Shown piece after piece: positions 23,952 through 32,666 of a stretch of DNA of 47,266 nt. Source of the stretch: an uncultured Christensenella sp. (GTDB taxonomy: Bacteria > Bacillota > Clostridia > Christensenellales > UBA3700); NCBI GenBank assembly GCA_910584975.1, contig CAJUEA010000007.1, positions 1-47,266 of the forward strand, read 5' to 3'. The position numbers and the translations under genes are program-made. Every line of letters begins with the position of its first letter. The first letter of the stretch is position 1. The notes below the pieces were generated by a model. The model was not told where the DNA came from and ran no database searches. It saw only the letters and a list, made by a program, of their open reading frames with translations.

Positions 23952-24902
23952 ATGAATTTTCAAGAGGCTATTTCCGAGATTAAAAGAGCAAACACTATTG
24001 CAATTATATCTCACATTAATCCCGACGGCGATACTGTCGGTTCGTCGCTTGCGATTTATAAGGCAGTTGAAATGTATGGCAAAAAACCATACATTTTTTG
24101 CGATGACCCTATTGCAGGAAAGATAAGTGTGCTTGAAGGAAAAGAAAACTACAACAAGGAAACACTTAAAAAATATGACTTAGCTATTGCTGTAGATTGT
24201 GCCGATATGGAAAGAATGGGTGCCAGTATAAGCGAGTTTAGAAAAGCAAGGCGAAAAATGGTTATTGACCACCACAAAACAAATTGCAGATATGGAGATA
24301 TCAATTTGCTTGATATCAACAGTGCTGCGACTGCACAAGTTACAACTTTTTTGCTTGACGAATTGGGACTTCTTAATGAGTCTATTGCAAGGCTGTTGTA
24401 TAGTGGATTGGTTACAGATAGTGGTGGATTTAGCTTTTCAAGTGTAACGGCTGATACTATGAAAGCAGCAAGCATATTGCTTAAATTTGACATAAAAGCA
24501 CACGAAATATGTGAGCATTTTATGAAAAAAATCAAATATGATGTTTATAGACTTAAGTCAAAAGTGTTGAACAATGCTAAGTTTTATGATAATAACACAA
24601 TAGGAATTATCACATTTACACAAAAAGATTTTGCAGAGACAAATACGGATACCACTTGTACTGAAGGAATAATAACTAACATAATCAATATTATTGGGGT
24701 CAAAGTTGCAGTTGCAATCAGTGAAGTTGGAAAAATGAATTACAAAGTAAGCATAAGAACTGGCGAAGATGTTGACTCAAGCAAAATTGCATTGATGTTT
24801 GGTGGTGGTGGACATAAAAATGCTGCTGGCTTAAGAATTAATGGTTTTTATGAAGATGTTGTGGAAAAACTGCTTAAAGCAGTAAGAGACGAAATATGTT
24901 AG
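23952..24902 (+). CDS. nrnA: DHH-family oligoribonuclease/pAp phosphatase NrnA
   Basis: NrnA degrades short RNA oligomers (including pGpG in some species) and removes the 3' phosphate of pAp. The 316 residues show the DHH domain motifs HINPDGDTVGSS (about 18-29), AVDCADMERMG and VIDHHKTN, and the DHHA1 motif FGGGGHKNAAGLRI near the end. GAGGAA before the ATG is the ribosome binding site. A tight 8-bp hairpin (ATAAAATG 23884-23891, CATTTTAT 23895-23902) lies upstream. The end overlaps truB by 7 nt. Confidence 0.93.
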   Translation: MNFQEAISEIKRANTIAIISHINPDGDTVGSSLAIYKAVEMYGKKPYIFCDDPIAGKISVLEGKENYNKETLKKYDLAIAVDCADMERMGASISEFRKARRKMVIDHHKTNCRYGDINLLDINSAATAQVTTFLLDELGLLNESIARLLYSGLVTDSGGFSFSSVTADTMKAASILLKFDIKAHEICEHFMKKIKYDVYRLKSKVLNNAKFYDNNTIGIITFTQKDFAETNTDTTCTEGIITNIINIIGVKVAVAISEVGKMNYKVSIRTGEDVDSSKIALMFGGGGHKNAAGLRINGFYEDVVEKLLKAVRDEIC

Positions 24903-25762
24903 GCGTTTTTAATGTGCTAAAGCCAACGGGGTGGACATCTTCTGATGTGGTGGTTAAAGTAAGACATATTTTGCGTGAGTACACTGGTGATAAAAAAATA
25001 AAAGTTGGGCATATGGGTACACTTGACCCAGCAGGCAGTGGCGTTTTACCAGTTTGTTTTGGAGCTGCGACTAAGCTGTTTGATTACTATGTGGGCATGG
25101 ATAAAATTTATCGCACAACCTTTACTTTTGGCAAAAGTACGGATACTTTGGATGTTTATGGAGTGGTAACCGAAAGTGGGGGCAGAGTGCCTAGTATCTG
25201 TGAAATCACTGCGAAAATCGGTATGTTTTTGGGAAATATAATGCAAATACCTCCAAAATTTTCACGAATTAGTGTGAATGGGGAGCGTGCTTGCGATGCT
25301 GCAAGAAAAGGTAAAGATATTCAAATCAAGCCTCGAGAGGTATCAATCTATGCAATAGAAATTTTAAGTTTTGATGATGGAGTGCTTGCATTGGATATAC
25401 ATTGTTCAGGTGGCACATACATAAGAAGTATTTGTCGCGATTTGGCTCAAAGTCTTGGAACTTGTGCGTATATGTCAAGCATAATAAGATTGCAAAATAA
25501 AAGTTTTTGTATTGAAAATGCTGTTACTCTTGATGAACTAAAAAATGACATTGAAGGAAGTACAATTTCTTTGGACAAGCTTTTTTGTGATATGCCAAAA
25601 GTGAATATCGCAGGCAGTGAGGCAACAAAGCTTTTGAATGGTGCCAAGATTGGCAAAAGAAATATTGGTGGCGATTATATCGCCGTAATTAACGATAAAA
25701 TTTTTGGTGTTTGCGTGGACGGAAAGGACAATACAGAGGTTAAAGTTAGGTTATGGAACTGA
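24896..25762 (+). CDS. truB: tRNA pseudouridine(55) synthase
   Basis: TruB makes pseudouridine 55 in the tRNA T loop. The 288 residues start GVFNVLKPTGWTSSDVV and contain KVGHMGTLDPAGSGVLPVC with catalytic Asp44, then SGGTYIRSICRDLA further on. The start lies within the last codons of nrnA, and the end overlaps ribF by 10 nt, so nrnA-truB-ribF form a tight coupled unit, as in many Firmicutes. Confidence 0.96.
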   Translation: MLGVFNVLKPTGWTSSDVVVKVRHILREYTGDKKIKVGHMGTLDPAGSGVLPVCFGAATKLFDYYVGMDKIYRTTFTFGKSTDTLDVYGVVTESGGRVPSICEITAKIGMFLGNIMQIPPKFSRISVNGERACDAARKGKDIQIKPREVSIYAIEILSFDDGVLALDIHCSGGTYIRSICRDLAQSLGTCAYMSSIIRLQNKSFCIENAVTLDELKNDIEGSTISLDKLFCDMPKVNIAGSEATKLLNGAKIGKRNIGGDYIAVINDKIFGVCVDGKDNTEVKVRLWN

Positions 25763-26655
25763 TTGATTTTAATGACAAATGTGACAAGCCACTTTGTTTG
25801 GCGCTTGGTTATTTTGACAGCGTGCATAATGGGCACAAAATGCTGCTTTCAAAATGTGTGCATAGTGATTTTCTGCCTGCTGTTTTCACATTCAAAAACA
25901 ATCCACAAAGTCAAATTTCGGGAATGAAAAGGCAATGCTATACCTTTTTGGAAAGATTGCAAATTTTTGAGAGAATTGGCTTGCAAGTTGTGATTAGTGC
26001 AAACTTTGACAAACAATTTATGAATTTGCATGCAGTTGAGTTTTTGGATAATCTTACTAAAAATTTGAATATCAAAAATGTTGTTTTTGGCACTGATTAC
26101 ACTTGTGGCGTAAGGGCAGAGTTTAAATCGCAGGATGTTAAAAAATATTTTGAGAGTAAAAATATTCAAGTGGAAATTGTGGATTTGCTTATGGGTGACA
26201 ATGGCAAAGTTGCTTCAAGGGAGATAAGGGAACTGCTGAAAAACGGCAAAATTTGTGAAGTTAACAAGCTTTTGCCATATCCGTTTTTTGTGAGTGGAGT
26301 GGTTGAAAAGGGCAGAAATGTGGGAGGAAATGTGGTTGGTTATCCAACAGCAAATATTCCTTTCCCAGAAGATAAAGTGGAGCTTAAAGCAGGCGTATAC
26401 AAAACACATATTTATGTTGATGGAAACAAATATCTAGGGCTGACAAATGTGGGGGCACATCCGACTTTTGAAGATTACAATTTCAATTTGGAGAGTTTTG
26501 TTATTAGTTTTGAGGGAGATTTGTACGGCAAAAATCTTAAAGTAGAATTTTTGGAATATTTGCGTGGAGTTTGCAAATTTGAAAGTGCAAGTGCACTAAA
26601 AAAACAAATTGATACCGATTTTCAGCGTGTTTTGAGTGAAAAAACAAAAGATTAA
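25753..26655 (+). CDS. ribF: bifunctional riboflavin kinase/FAD synthetase
   Basis: RibF phosphorylates riboflavin to FMN and adenylates FMN to FAD. The N-terminal nucleotidyltransferase (about 1-170) has ALGYFDSVHNGHKMLL, a variant of the usual GxFDGVHxGH motif with Ser in place of Gly, and FGTDYTCG. The C-terminal riboflavin kinase domain (about 180-295) has GRNVGGNVVGYPTANI and TNVGAHPTF. The 300 residues are normal. No FMN riboswitch is present; the gene is translated from the truB transcript. Confidence 0.94.
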   Translation: MELIDFNDKCDKPLCLALGYFDSVHNGHKMLLSKCVHSDFLPAVFTFKNNPQSQISGMKRQCYTFLERLQIFERIGLQVVISANFDKQFMNLHAVEFLDNLTKNLNIKNVVFGTDYTCGVRAEFKSQDVKKYFESKNIQVEIVDLLMGDNGKVASREIRELLKNGKICEVNKLLPYPFFVSGVVEKGRNVGGNVVGYPTANIPFPEDKVELKAGVYKTHIYVDGNKYLGLTNVGAHPTFEDYNFNLESFVISFEGDLYGKNLKVEFLEYLRGVCKFESASALKKQIDTDFQRVLSEKTKD

Positions 26656-26787
26656 TAAATTATTTTGACTAATTTTTATTGTGTATTAGCAATGCAAATT
26701 AAATTGTATTTTTAAAAATCATGTGTGATTGTTGATTTTTAGCAATAAAAAATTATTGGGCAAAAAAAATAAAAACAGAGGTGTTTT

Positions 26788-27639
26788 ATGATTAAATTTG
26801 GACCTAGTGGAACAGGTAGCTTATTTGAAGAAGAGGGATTTTCAAAAACAATAGATGTGCCAGCTTGGCTAAAAGCAAAGGGGCTTGATTTGTACGAGTA
26901 TTCTTTTGGCAGAGGTGTTCGTATGGGCGAGGAAACTGCAAAAATCTATGGTGCAGAGTTTGCAAAGCACGGCATTGAAATTTCTGTGCACGCTCCTTAT
27001 TTTATCAATCTTGCAACCTGTGAGGAAGATAAGGCTGCAAACAATCACAGGTATATAAAAGAAAGTTTGATTGCGCTTAAAAATCTTGGTGGCAAAAGAT
27101 GTGTTTTTCATCCCGGTTCGCCACTTAAAATGCCACGAGGCAAAGCAATGGATTTGCTAATGCAAAGGCTTGATACTTTGCTTGCAGATTTGTATGAAAG
27201 TGGATTGTCTGACACTATGCTTGCCATTGAAACAATGGGCAAACAAGCTCAACTTGGCGATGTGGATGAAATTATTCGTATGGTAAACAGAGATAAAATG
27301 CTTTATCCATGCATAGATTTTGGCCATCTTAATGCAAGGACTGGTGGCACCCTTAAAAGCTATGACGACTATAAGGCAGTTTTGGAAAAATTTATTGACG
27401 GAGTTGGCTATGACAAGGTCAATAATATGCATGTGCATTTTTCAAAAATTGAATATTCTGCCAAAGGAGAGGTAAGACACCTTACATTTGAAGACGATGT
27501 TTATGGACCAGATTTTGAACCACTTGCACAAGCGTTGATTGATTTGAATTTGAGCCCTTATATCGTAAGCGAATCTGCTGGCACACAAACGCTTGATAGT
27601 TTGTATATGAAAAATTACTATAACAGCTTGTTGAAGTAA
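26788..27639 (+). CDS. nfo: endonuclease IV-like AP endonuclease family 2 protein
   Basis: A 283-residue TIM-barrel protein of the Nfo/AP endonuclease 2 family, which cuts abasic sites using a trinuclear zinc centre. Candidate zinc ligands appear in order: HAPY, FHPGS, AIETMG, IDFGHLNAR, HVHFS and VSESAG. The family's DRH motif reads VRH here (Val229, His231), so one usual ligand seems replaced; activity may be altered. GAGGTG precedes the ATG. It stands alone, and its terminator is shared with the converging - strand gene. Confidence 0.85.
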   Translation: MIKFGPSGTGSLFEEEGFSKTIDVPAWLKAKGLDLYEYSFGRGVRMGEETAKIYGAEFAKHGIEISVHAPYFINLATCEEDKAANNHRYIKESLIALKNLGGKRCVFHPGSPLKMPRGKAMDLLMQRLDTLLADLYESGLSDTMLAIETMGKQAQLGDVDEIIRMVNRDKMLYPCIDFGHLNARTGGTLKSYDDYKAVLEKFIDGVGYDKVNNMHVHFSKIEYSAKGEVRHLTFEDDVYGPDFEPLAQALIDLNLSPYIVSESAGTQTLDSLYMKNYYNSLLK

Positions 27640-27644
27640 TGATA

Positions 27645-27677
27645 AAAAATATCACTCTTGTGGGGAGTGATATTTTT
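27645..27677. terminator. bidirectional terminator
   Basis: A perfect 13-bp stem AAAAATATCACTC (27645-27657) with GAGTGATATTTTT (27665-27677) and a 7-nt loop. The A run on the left and T run on the right let it work for both the + strand gene at 26788 and the - strand gene at 27726. Confidence 0.85.
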
Positions 27678-27725
27678 GTTAAAAGCGAATATTATTTTAT
27701 CTAGTATTTGTGATAAATGCAAGTA

Positions 27726-28448
27726 TTAATTTTTTGTTTCAGGGATTTCTCTTATTGCAATCAAATTGCCATTAAAATATATTTCCGTCTTTTGTGTGTA
27801 GTCTGCTTTTGTATAATTGCAAATAATTTTGTCTTTTTCGTTATTGATTTCTAAAGTATAAATTCCAATGCTGTTCAGCCAATCGCTAAACTCGTCAATG
27901 CTTATGAAGGCAACTGCATAGCTTGTATATTGTGTGCCATTTAATGTGATTTGCTCGTCGATAAATCTGTGGACTAAGTGTTTTGGAAAAACTATTCCTT
28001 CCACGCTCATATTGTCCAAAATATAGCTGAAATTTGTTTCTTTTGTTTTGTTGTGTAACACTGCACGAGCAACAATTTTCCCATTGCTTTCCTTGAAAAG
28101 GTATGCAAAGTTATCCTTGATTTGATATTTAACATTTGGGTCATATTCGCTTGCTTTTTCACACAATTGTTCAAAAGATAAATCGCTATCAAATTTTTGA
28201 TAATAGTGATTGGGATAAACTTTTTTTACTTTAATCGGAATAGTAATAGATTGATTTGAGTTTAAACAATCTATGACTGCAACTTTATCAAGATTAGTCA
28301 AAGCCGGAGCAGACCAAGTTGCATACCAAATTCCAATGCCAACAAGTGTAGCCACTATCAAACAAGCAATACTGACGATAATAATGATAAATTTCTTTTT
28401 TGATATTGGCTTTGAATGACCATTAATTGTGTCGCGTTCTTCTTCCAT
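27726..28448 (-). CDS. membrane-anchored protein of unknown function
   Basis: I do not recognise this 240-residue protein. The first 18 residues are polar and basic (KPISKKK), followed by one strong membrane helix (about 19-42) and a domain of about 195 residues outside the membrane. That domain alternates short strands and helices and has no enzyme motif I can name; a Trp-containing WLNSIGIYTLEI and YTQKTEIYFNGN segment suggest a beta-rich C-terminus. AAGGGGGA precedes the ATG. It has its own promoter (28487-28515, - strand) and faces nfo across a shared terminator. It is one of only two - strand genes here, so it may be an insertion relative to relatives. Confidence 0.8.
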   Translation of the reverse strand: MEEERDTINGHSKPISKKKFIIIIVSIACLIVATLVGIGIWYATWSAPALTNLDKVAVIDCLNSNQSITIPIKVKKVYPNHYYQKFDSDLSFEQLCEKASEYDPNVKYQIKDNFAYLFKESNGKIVARAVLHNKTKETNFSYILDNMSVEGIVFPKHLVHRFIDEQITLNGTQYTSYAVAFISIDEFSDWLNSIGIYTLEINNEKDKIICNYTKADYTQKTEIYFNGNLIAIREIPETKN

Positions 28449-28486
28449 ATTTCCCCCTTATATGTTTTGAAGTTTCTTATGAATTT

Positions 28487-28515
28487 ATTGTAACATTTTT
28501 TTTGTGATAGTTCAA
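28487..28515 (-). promoter_or_regulatory. promoter of the - strand membrane protein
   Basis: On the - strand: TTGAAC (28515-28510), 17 bp, TACAAT (28492-28487). The start would be near 28480, giving a leader of about 30 nt. Confidence 0.65.
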
Positions 28516-28646
28516 TATTGATTACAAACAATTTACTTGCACATCATTTTTTTGATTCAAAGCATTAAATTGTAGGAAAAAGTGCTGTAAATTGCATAAT
28601 GTATGCGAAAAATAAGCATTATTATATATAAATTATAAAAAAAATA

Positions 28647-28675
28647 TTTACAAGCTAAAAAAAATATGCTATAAT
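28647..28675 (+). promoter_or_regulatory. pepP promoter
   Basis: TTTACA (28647-28652), 17 bp, TATAAT (28670-28675) with an extended -10 TGC. Transcription should start at about 28682, within about 2 nt of the pepP ATG at 28684, so the message would be leaderless. Confidence 0.75.
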
Positions 28676-28683
28676 GCTTTTAT

Positions 28684-29757
28684 ATGGTAAGATATAACAA
28701 AATTTTTGATACTTTTAATTTAGATGGAATTTTGATTGCAAATAATTTTAATGTCAAATATGTCAGTGGGTATTCTGCCGATTATTGTTTTGTTTTGATT
28801 ACCAAAAATGCTAAATTCTATTTTACCGATGGTCGTTTTACCATTGAGGCAAAAAGAGATTTAGATAAAAGCTTTCAAGTGGTTGAAATTAATCCTTCCA
28901 CAGCAGAAGAGATAATCAGAAATGTTATTTGTGAAAACAAGATTGAAAGCATTGGTTTTGATAGTGATTTGAATCATTATGATTATTTGTTTGTTGTAAA
29001 CAATTTATTGAAAGATATTAAAAAAGTTGACATAACCAAAGATATTGAAAGTTTGCGTGCAATAAAAAGCAAATTTGAAATTGAATGTATTACAAAAGCA
29101 CAACGCATTGCAGAAAAATCTTTGGAGCAAGTTAAGTGCGAAATCAAAGAGGGTATGACAGAACTTGAGCTTTGTGCTAAGCTTGAGTATTATATGAAAA
29201 TAAACGGCAGCAGCAAGCCAAGCTTTGATACAATTGTTGCTTTTGGCGAAAACACTGCGATTGCACACGCAAAGCCATCTGAAAGAAAACTTAAAGTCGG
29301 TGATGTGATTTTGATTGATTTTGGTGCAACTTACAATGGCTATTGCTCAGATATGACAAGAACTTTTGTTTTTGGAGAGTGTAGCGAGGAAATTGAAAAA
29401 CTATATAACATTGTTCTTGGCACAAATGAAATTGCAATAAATTGCATAAGGTCGGGGATTCCTCCACGAGAGGCAGACAGAGTTGCAAGAAATTATTTGG
29501 GGTTGCATAGGCTTGAGCCTTACTTTAACCATTCTTTAGGGCATGGTGTTGGGCTTCAAATTCACGAGTATCCAACTTTGTCTTCTCGAATTGTTTCTGA
29601 CGAAAGGTTGCAAGATGGTATGGTTGTTACAATTGAACCCGGCATTTATATTGAAGGGCTTTGTGGAATTAGAATTGAGGATATGATTGTGGTTGACGGC
29701 GCGAATGCTATCAATTTGACCACTTCAAATAAAAATTTAGAAATTATTAACAATTAA
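28684..29757 (+). CDS. pepP: M24 family Xaa-Pro aminopeptidase
   Basis: Removes N-terminal residues before proline with a dimetal centre. The 357 residues have an N-terminal creatinase-like domain (about 1-130) and a C-terminal pita-bread domain. Metal ligands are visible in DFGATYNGYCSDMTRTF (two Asp), HSLGHGVGLQIHE (His), TIEPGIYI (Glu) and GIRIEDM (Glu). No ribosome binding site exists before the ATG; the first residues MVRYNKIFDTFNLDGILI fit the family start. efp follows after 16 nt, a frequent pairing. Confidence 0.93.
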   Translation: MVRYNKIFDTFNLDGILIANNFNVKYVSGYSADYCFVLITKNAKFYFTDGRFTIEAKRDLDKSFQVVEINPSTAEEIIRNVICENKIESIGFDSDLNHYDYLFVVNNLLKDIKKVDITKDIESLRAIKSKFEIECITKAQRIAEKSLEQVKCEIKEGMTELELCAKLEYYMKINGSSKPSFDTIVAFGENTAIAHAKPSERKLKVGDVILIDFGATYNGYCSDMTRTFVFGECSEEIEKLYNIVLGTNEIAINCIRSGIPPREADRVARNYLGLHRLEPYFNHSLGHGVGLQIHEYPTLSSRIVSDERLQDGMVVTIEPGIYIEGLCGIRIEDMIVVDGANAINLTTSNKNLEIINN

Positions 29758-29773
29758 TTTACTGGAGGTAAAT

Positions 29774-30337
29774 ATGGCTACAATTTTAGCTGGTGATTTT
29801 CGTAAGGGAATTACATTTGAAATGGATGGAAAGGTAATGGTTATCGTGGACTTTTTGCATGTAAAACCTGGAAAAGGTGCTGCATTTGTTCGTACAAAAA
29901 TCAGAGATGTCATTAATGGCGGCGTGATTGAAAAGACATTTAACCCTACTGAAAAATTTGAACTTGCACACATCGAGAGAAAAACTCTTGAGTATTTATA
30001 TACAGACGGTGAGTTGTATTATTTTATGGATCAAACAACTTATGAGCAAACTGCTTTGAATCAAGAAAGTTGCGAAGATGCTCTTAAGTTTATCAAAGAA
30101 AATATGACTGTTGACATCGAGTTTTATAAGGGCAAGGCTTTTTCTGTAAGTGCTCCAAACTTTGTTGAGTTGCTTATTACTTATTGTGAGCCTGGTGCAA
30201 AAGGCAACACTGCAACAAACGCAACAAAGCCTGCAACACTTGAGACTGGTTACATCATTCAAGTTCCTCTATTTGTTAACGAAGGTGATACTATTCGTAT
30301 TGATACAAGAACTGGAACTTATATGTCAAGAGTTTAA
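29774..30337 (+). CDS. efp: translation elongation factor P
   Basis: EF-P relieves ribosome stalling at polyproline stretches. The 187 residues show three OB-like domains; the domain I loop reads VKPGKGAAFVRTK with the lysine at the position modified in other species, followed by KTFNPTEKFE and LYTDGELYYFMDQTTYEQ. The C-terminus has the family GDTIRIDTRTGTYMSRV. GGAGG (29764-29768) precedes the ATG. A terminator begins 18 nt after the stop. Confidence 0.96.
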   Translation: MATILAGDFRKGITFEMDGKVMVIVDFLHVKPGKGAAFVRTKIRDVINGGVIEKTFNPTEKFELAHIERKTLEYLYTDGELYYFMDQTTYEQTALNQESCEDALKFIKENMTVDIEFYKGKAFSVSAPNFVELLITYCEPGAKGNTATNATKPATLETGYIIQVPLFVNEGDTIRIDTRTGTYMSRV

Positions 30338-30354
30338 TTTTTGATATAAATTTG

Positions 30355-30385
30355 CTGCAAGTATCAAAGCTTGCAGTATTTTTTT
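30355..30385 (+). terminator. Rho-independent terminator after efp
   Basis: Perfect 7-bp stem CTGCAAG (30355-30361) with CTTGCAG (30370-30376), an 8-nt loop and TATTTTTTT. It ends only 15 nt before the ruvC start codon. Confidence 0.8.
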
Positions 30386-30389
30386 GAGA

Positions 30390-30395
30390 TATAAA
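30390..30395 (+). promoter_or_regulatory. possible -10 of ruvC
   Basis: TATAAA at 30390-30395 lies 5 nt before the ruvC ATG, between it and the efp terminator. No matching -35 was found at 16-18 bp, so this is a weak call. Confidence 0.35.
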
Positions 30396-30400
30396 ACTTT

Positions 30401-30892
30401 ATGAGAATTTTAGGAATTGACCCGGGAATTGCTATTGTCGGATATGGAATTATTGATGTGGAAAGAGGCAATTATTCGGTTGTGGATTATGGCGTAATAA
30501 CCACTCCGAAGGAAGAAAACACACCAACAAGGCTTTGTATGATTGAAAAAAGTTTAATTAAACTTATTGAGCAATACAAGCCCGACAACATAGCACTTGA
30601 AGAATTGTTTTTTGCAAGAAATACAACCACTGCAATCACTGTTGCAGAGGCTAGGGGCGTTTTACTTTTGACTGCGACCAAGTATTGTGGCAAATTGTTT
30701 GAATACACGCCATTGCAAATCAAACAAGCAATAACGGGCTATGGCAAAGCAGATAAAAATCAGGTGCAACAAATGGTTAAAATGATGCTTAAGTTGAAGG
30801 CTGTGCCAAAGCCAGATGACGCTGCAGACGCATTGGCTGTTGCAATAACCCACGGTCAAACAAACAAAATGGCAAATATGTTTAGAATTTAA
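30401..30892 (+). CDS. ruvC: crossover junction endodeoxyribonuclease RuvC
   Basis: RuvC resolves Holliday junctions by paired nicks. The 163 residues start RILGIDPGIAIVGYG with the first catalytic Asp, have the catalytic Glu in NIALEELFFARN and the last acidic pair in PKPDDAADALAVAITH. The ATG at 30401 is fixed by the conserved N-terminus, yet no ribosome binding site precedes it. It lies just after the efp terminator, so it needs its own start of transcription or read-through. Confidence 0.95.
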   Translation: MRILGIDPGIAIVGYGIIDVERGNYSVVDYGVITTPKEENTPTRLCMIEKSLIKLIEQYKPDNIALEELFFARNTTTAITVAEARGVLLLTATKYCGKLFEYTPLQIKQAITGYGKADKNQVQQMVKMMLKLKAVPKPDDAADALAVAITHGQTNKMANMFRI

Positions 30893-30986
30893 CAAGAGAT
30901 TTGTTTTGCAAAATTTGATTTTGACATACCACAGCTTACAAATTGTGATTGGAAAACATAAAAAACTTGCTAATTAAGGAGATAAA

Positions 30987-31583
30987 ATGTACGCATTTAT
31001 AAGTGGAGTGATTGATTATATCGACCCAAATGGGTTGGTTGTTGTTGACAACAATGGCATTGGTTACAATATCAATGTGTCTTTAAATACTTTGGCTGGA
31101 CTTCCTTCAAAGGGCGAAAAAACAAAAATATACACATATACTCACATTAAAGAGGATGCTTTTTCACTTTTTGGATTTTCCAGCCTTAGTGAAAAAAATA
31201 TGTTTATTAAACTTATTGATATCAGTGGTGTGGGACCTAAAATGGCACTTGGCATTTTGTCGGGTATAACCACAACAGCACTTGCAGTTGCTGTTGCAAA
31301 CAACGATGTTAAAAGTTTGTCAAGCATTAAAGGTGTTGGCAAAAAAACTGCTGAAAGAATTATTTTGGAACTTAAGGAAAAAGTGGATATTTCCTCAAGT
31401 GATTTGGTGGGCAGTAATGTTACTGTCAATATTAGCAGCTCAAAGGAAATCAACGATGCTATTGAGGCATTGGTTGCACTTGGCATAAGCAAAAATGATG
31501 CAATTCGTGCAGTGCAAAAGGCAAGTGAAAGTGCAAAAGATACAAACAGCATTATCACACTTGCACTTCGCAGTATGGCATAA
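30987..31583 (+). CDS. ruvA: Holliday junction branch migration protein RuvA
   Basis: RuvA binds the four-way junction and loads RuvB. The 198 residues have the N-terminal OB fold (GVIDYIDPNGLVVVDNNGIGY), two helix-hairpin-helix motifs (LIDISGVGPKMALGILSG and LSSIKGVGKKTAERIILELK) and the C-terminal RuvB-binding domain (about 150-198). AAGGAG precedes the ATG. A possible promoter TTGACA (30921-30926) with a weak TGTGAT 17 bp later lies upstream. Confidence 0.96.
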   Translation: MYAFISGVIDYIDPNGLVVVDNNGIGYNINVSLNTLAGLPSKGEKTKIYTYTHIKEDAFSLFGFSSLSEKNMFIKLIDISGVGPKMALGILSGITTTALAVAVANNDVKSLSSIKGVGKKTAERIILELKEKVDISSSDLVGSNVTVNISSSKEINDAIEALVALGISKNDAIRAVQKASESAKDTNSIITLALRSMA

Positions 31584-31595
31584 AAAGGAGGCGTT

Positions 31596-32666
31596 ATGTT
31601 TAACTTTGACGAGGATGACGATAGGCTTATAACAAGCACAAAACACGCCGATGATAACGGTGAAAATTGCCTTAGACCAAGAAATATGACTGAGTATATT
31701 GGTCAAGAAAAAATCAAAGGCAATCTTGAGATTTTTATCAAAGCAGCCCTTAAGCGTGGCGAGGCTTTGGATCATGTTTTGCTTTATGGACCTCCAGGAC
31801 TTGGAAAAACAACATTGTCACATATCATTGCAAACGAAATGAATTCTCAAATTCGCGTTACATCAGGACCTGCAATTGAAAAAGCAGGCGATTTGGCTGC
31901 AATTTTGACAAATCTTTCAGATAATGACATCCTTTTTATTGACGAAATCCACAGGCTTAACCGAAATGTTGAGGAAGTTTTGTATCCTGCAATGGAGGAC
32001 TATGCGCTTGACATTATCATTGGTAAAGGTCCTTCTGCAAGAAGTTTGCGTATTGATTTGCCAAAGTTTACTTTGATTGGTGCAACCACAAAAGCAGGTA
32101 TGCTAACAAGTCCGTTGAGGGATAGATTTGGCGTGAATTTGAGGTTGGAGCTTTACACTCCCGATGACTTAGTAAAAATTATCAATCGCTCTGCAAAGCT
32201 TTTGAACATAAATATTGATGCAGATGCAAGTTTTGAAATTGCTAGGCGTTCTAGAGGTACTCCACGAATTGCAAACAGATTTTTAAAACGAGTGAGAGAT
32301 TTTGCAGAAGTTTTGTCAGGCAGTGGAAAAATTGACCTTGCTATTGCAAAAAAAGGACTTACTCTTATGGAAGTTGACGATATGGGCTTGGATTACAGCG
32401 ACAGAAAGATTTTGCAAGCAATGATTGACACCTTTGGTGGTGGTCCTGTGGGATTGGATACTTTGGCTGCATCTGTCAATGAGGATAGCAATACTATTGA
32501 AGATGTTATCGAGCCATATTTGATGCAAATTGGTTTTGTTGCAAGAACTCCACGAGGTAGAATTTGCCTTAAAAAAGCATACGAACATTTGGGCAGAACA
32601 ATGGATGCTGAAAAGGAACAATTGTTTTTGCAATATGAAAAAGAGGTGCAAAGTAAGGATGAATAA
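31596..32666 (+). CDS. ruvB: Holliday junction helicase RuvB
   Basis: RuvB is the hexameric AAA+ motor for branch migration. The 356 residues start with RPRNMTEYIGQEKIKGNLEI, Walker A GPPGLGKTTLSH, Walker B ILFIDEIHRLN, sensor GATTKAGMLTSPLRDRFG, and end in a winged helix domain (DMGLDYSDRKILQAMIDTFG). AAGGAGG (31584-31590) precedes the ATG; ruvA ends 12 nt earlier. The stop overlaps the queA start. Confidence 0.97.
   Translation: MFNFDEDDDRLITSTKHADDNGENCLRPRNMTEYIGQEKIKGNLEIFIKAALKRGEALDHVLLYGPPGLGKTTLSHIIANEMNSQIRVTSGPAIEKAGDLAAILTNLSDNDILFIDEIHRLNRNVEEVLYPAMEDYALDIIIGKGPSARSLRIDLPKFTLIGATTKAGMLTSPLRDRFGVNLRLELYTPDDLVKIINRSAKLLNINIDADASFEIARRSRGTPRIANRFLKRVRDFAEVLSGSGKIDLAIAKKGLTLMEVDDMGLDYSDRKILQAMIDTFGGGPVGLDTLAASVNEDSNTIEDVIEPYLMQIGFVARTPRGRICLKKAYEHLGRTMDAEKEQLFLQYEKEVQSKDE

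Noticed and set aside
5925..27710. ACTAGATAAAA word seen near 5930, 19148 and, in reverse, 27700
   Set aside because: Only 11 bp of A/T-rich sequence; no shared flanks, so chance similarity is likely.
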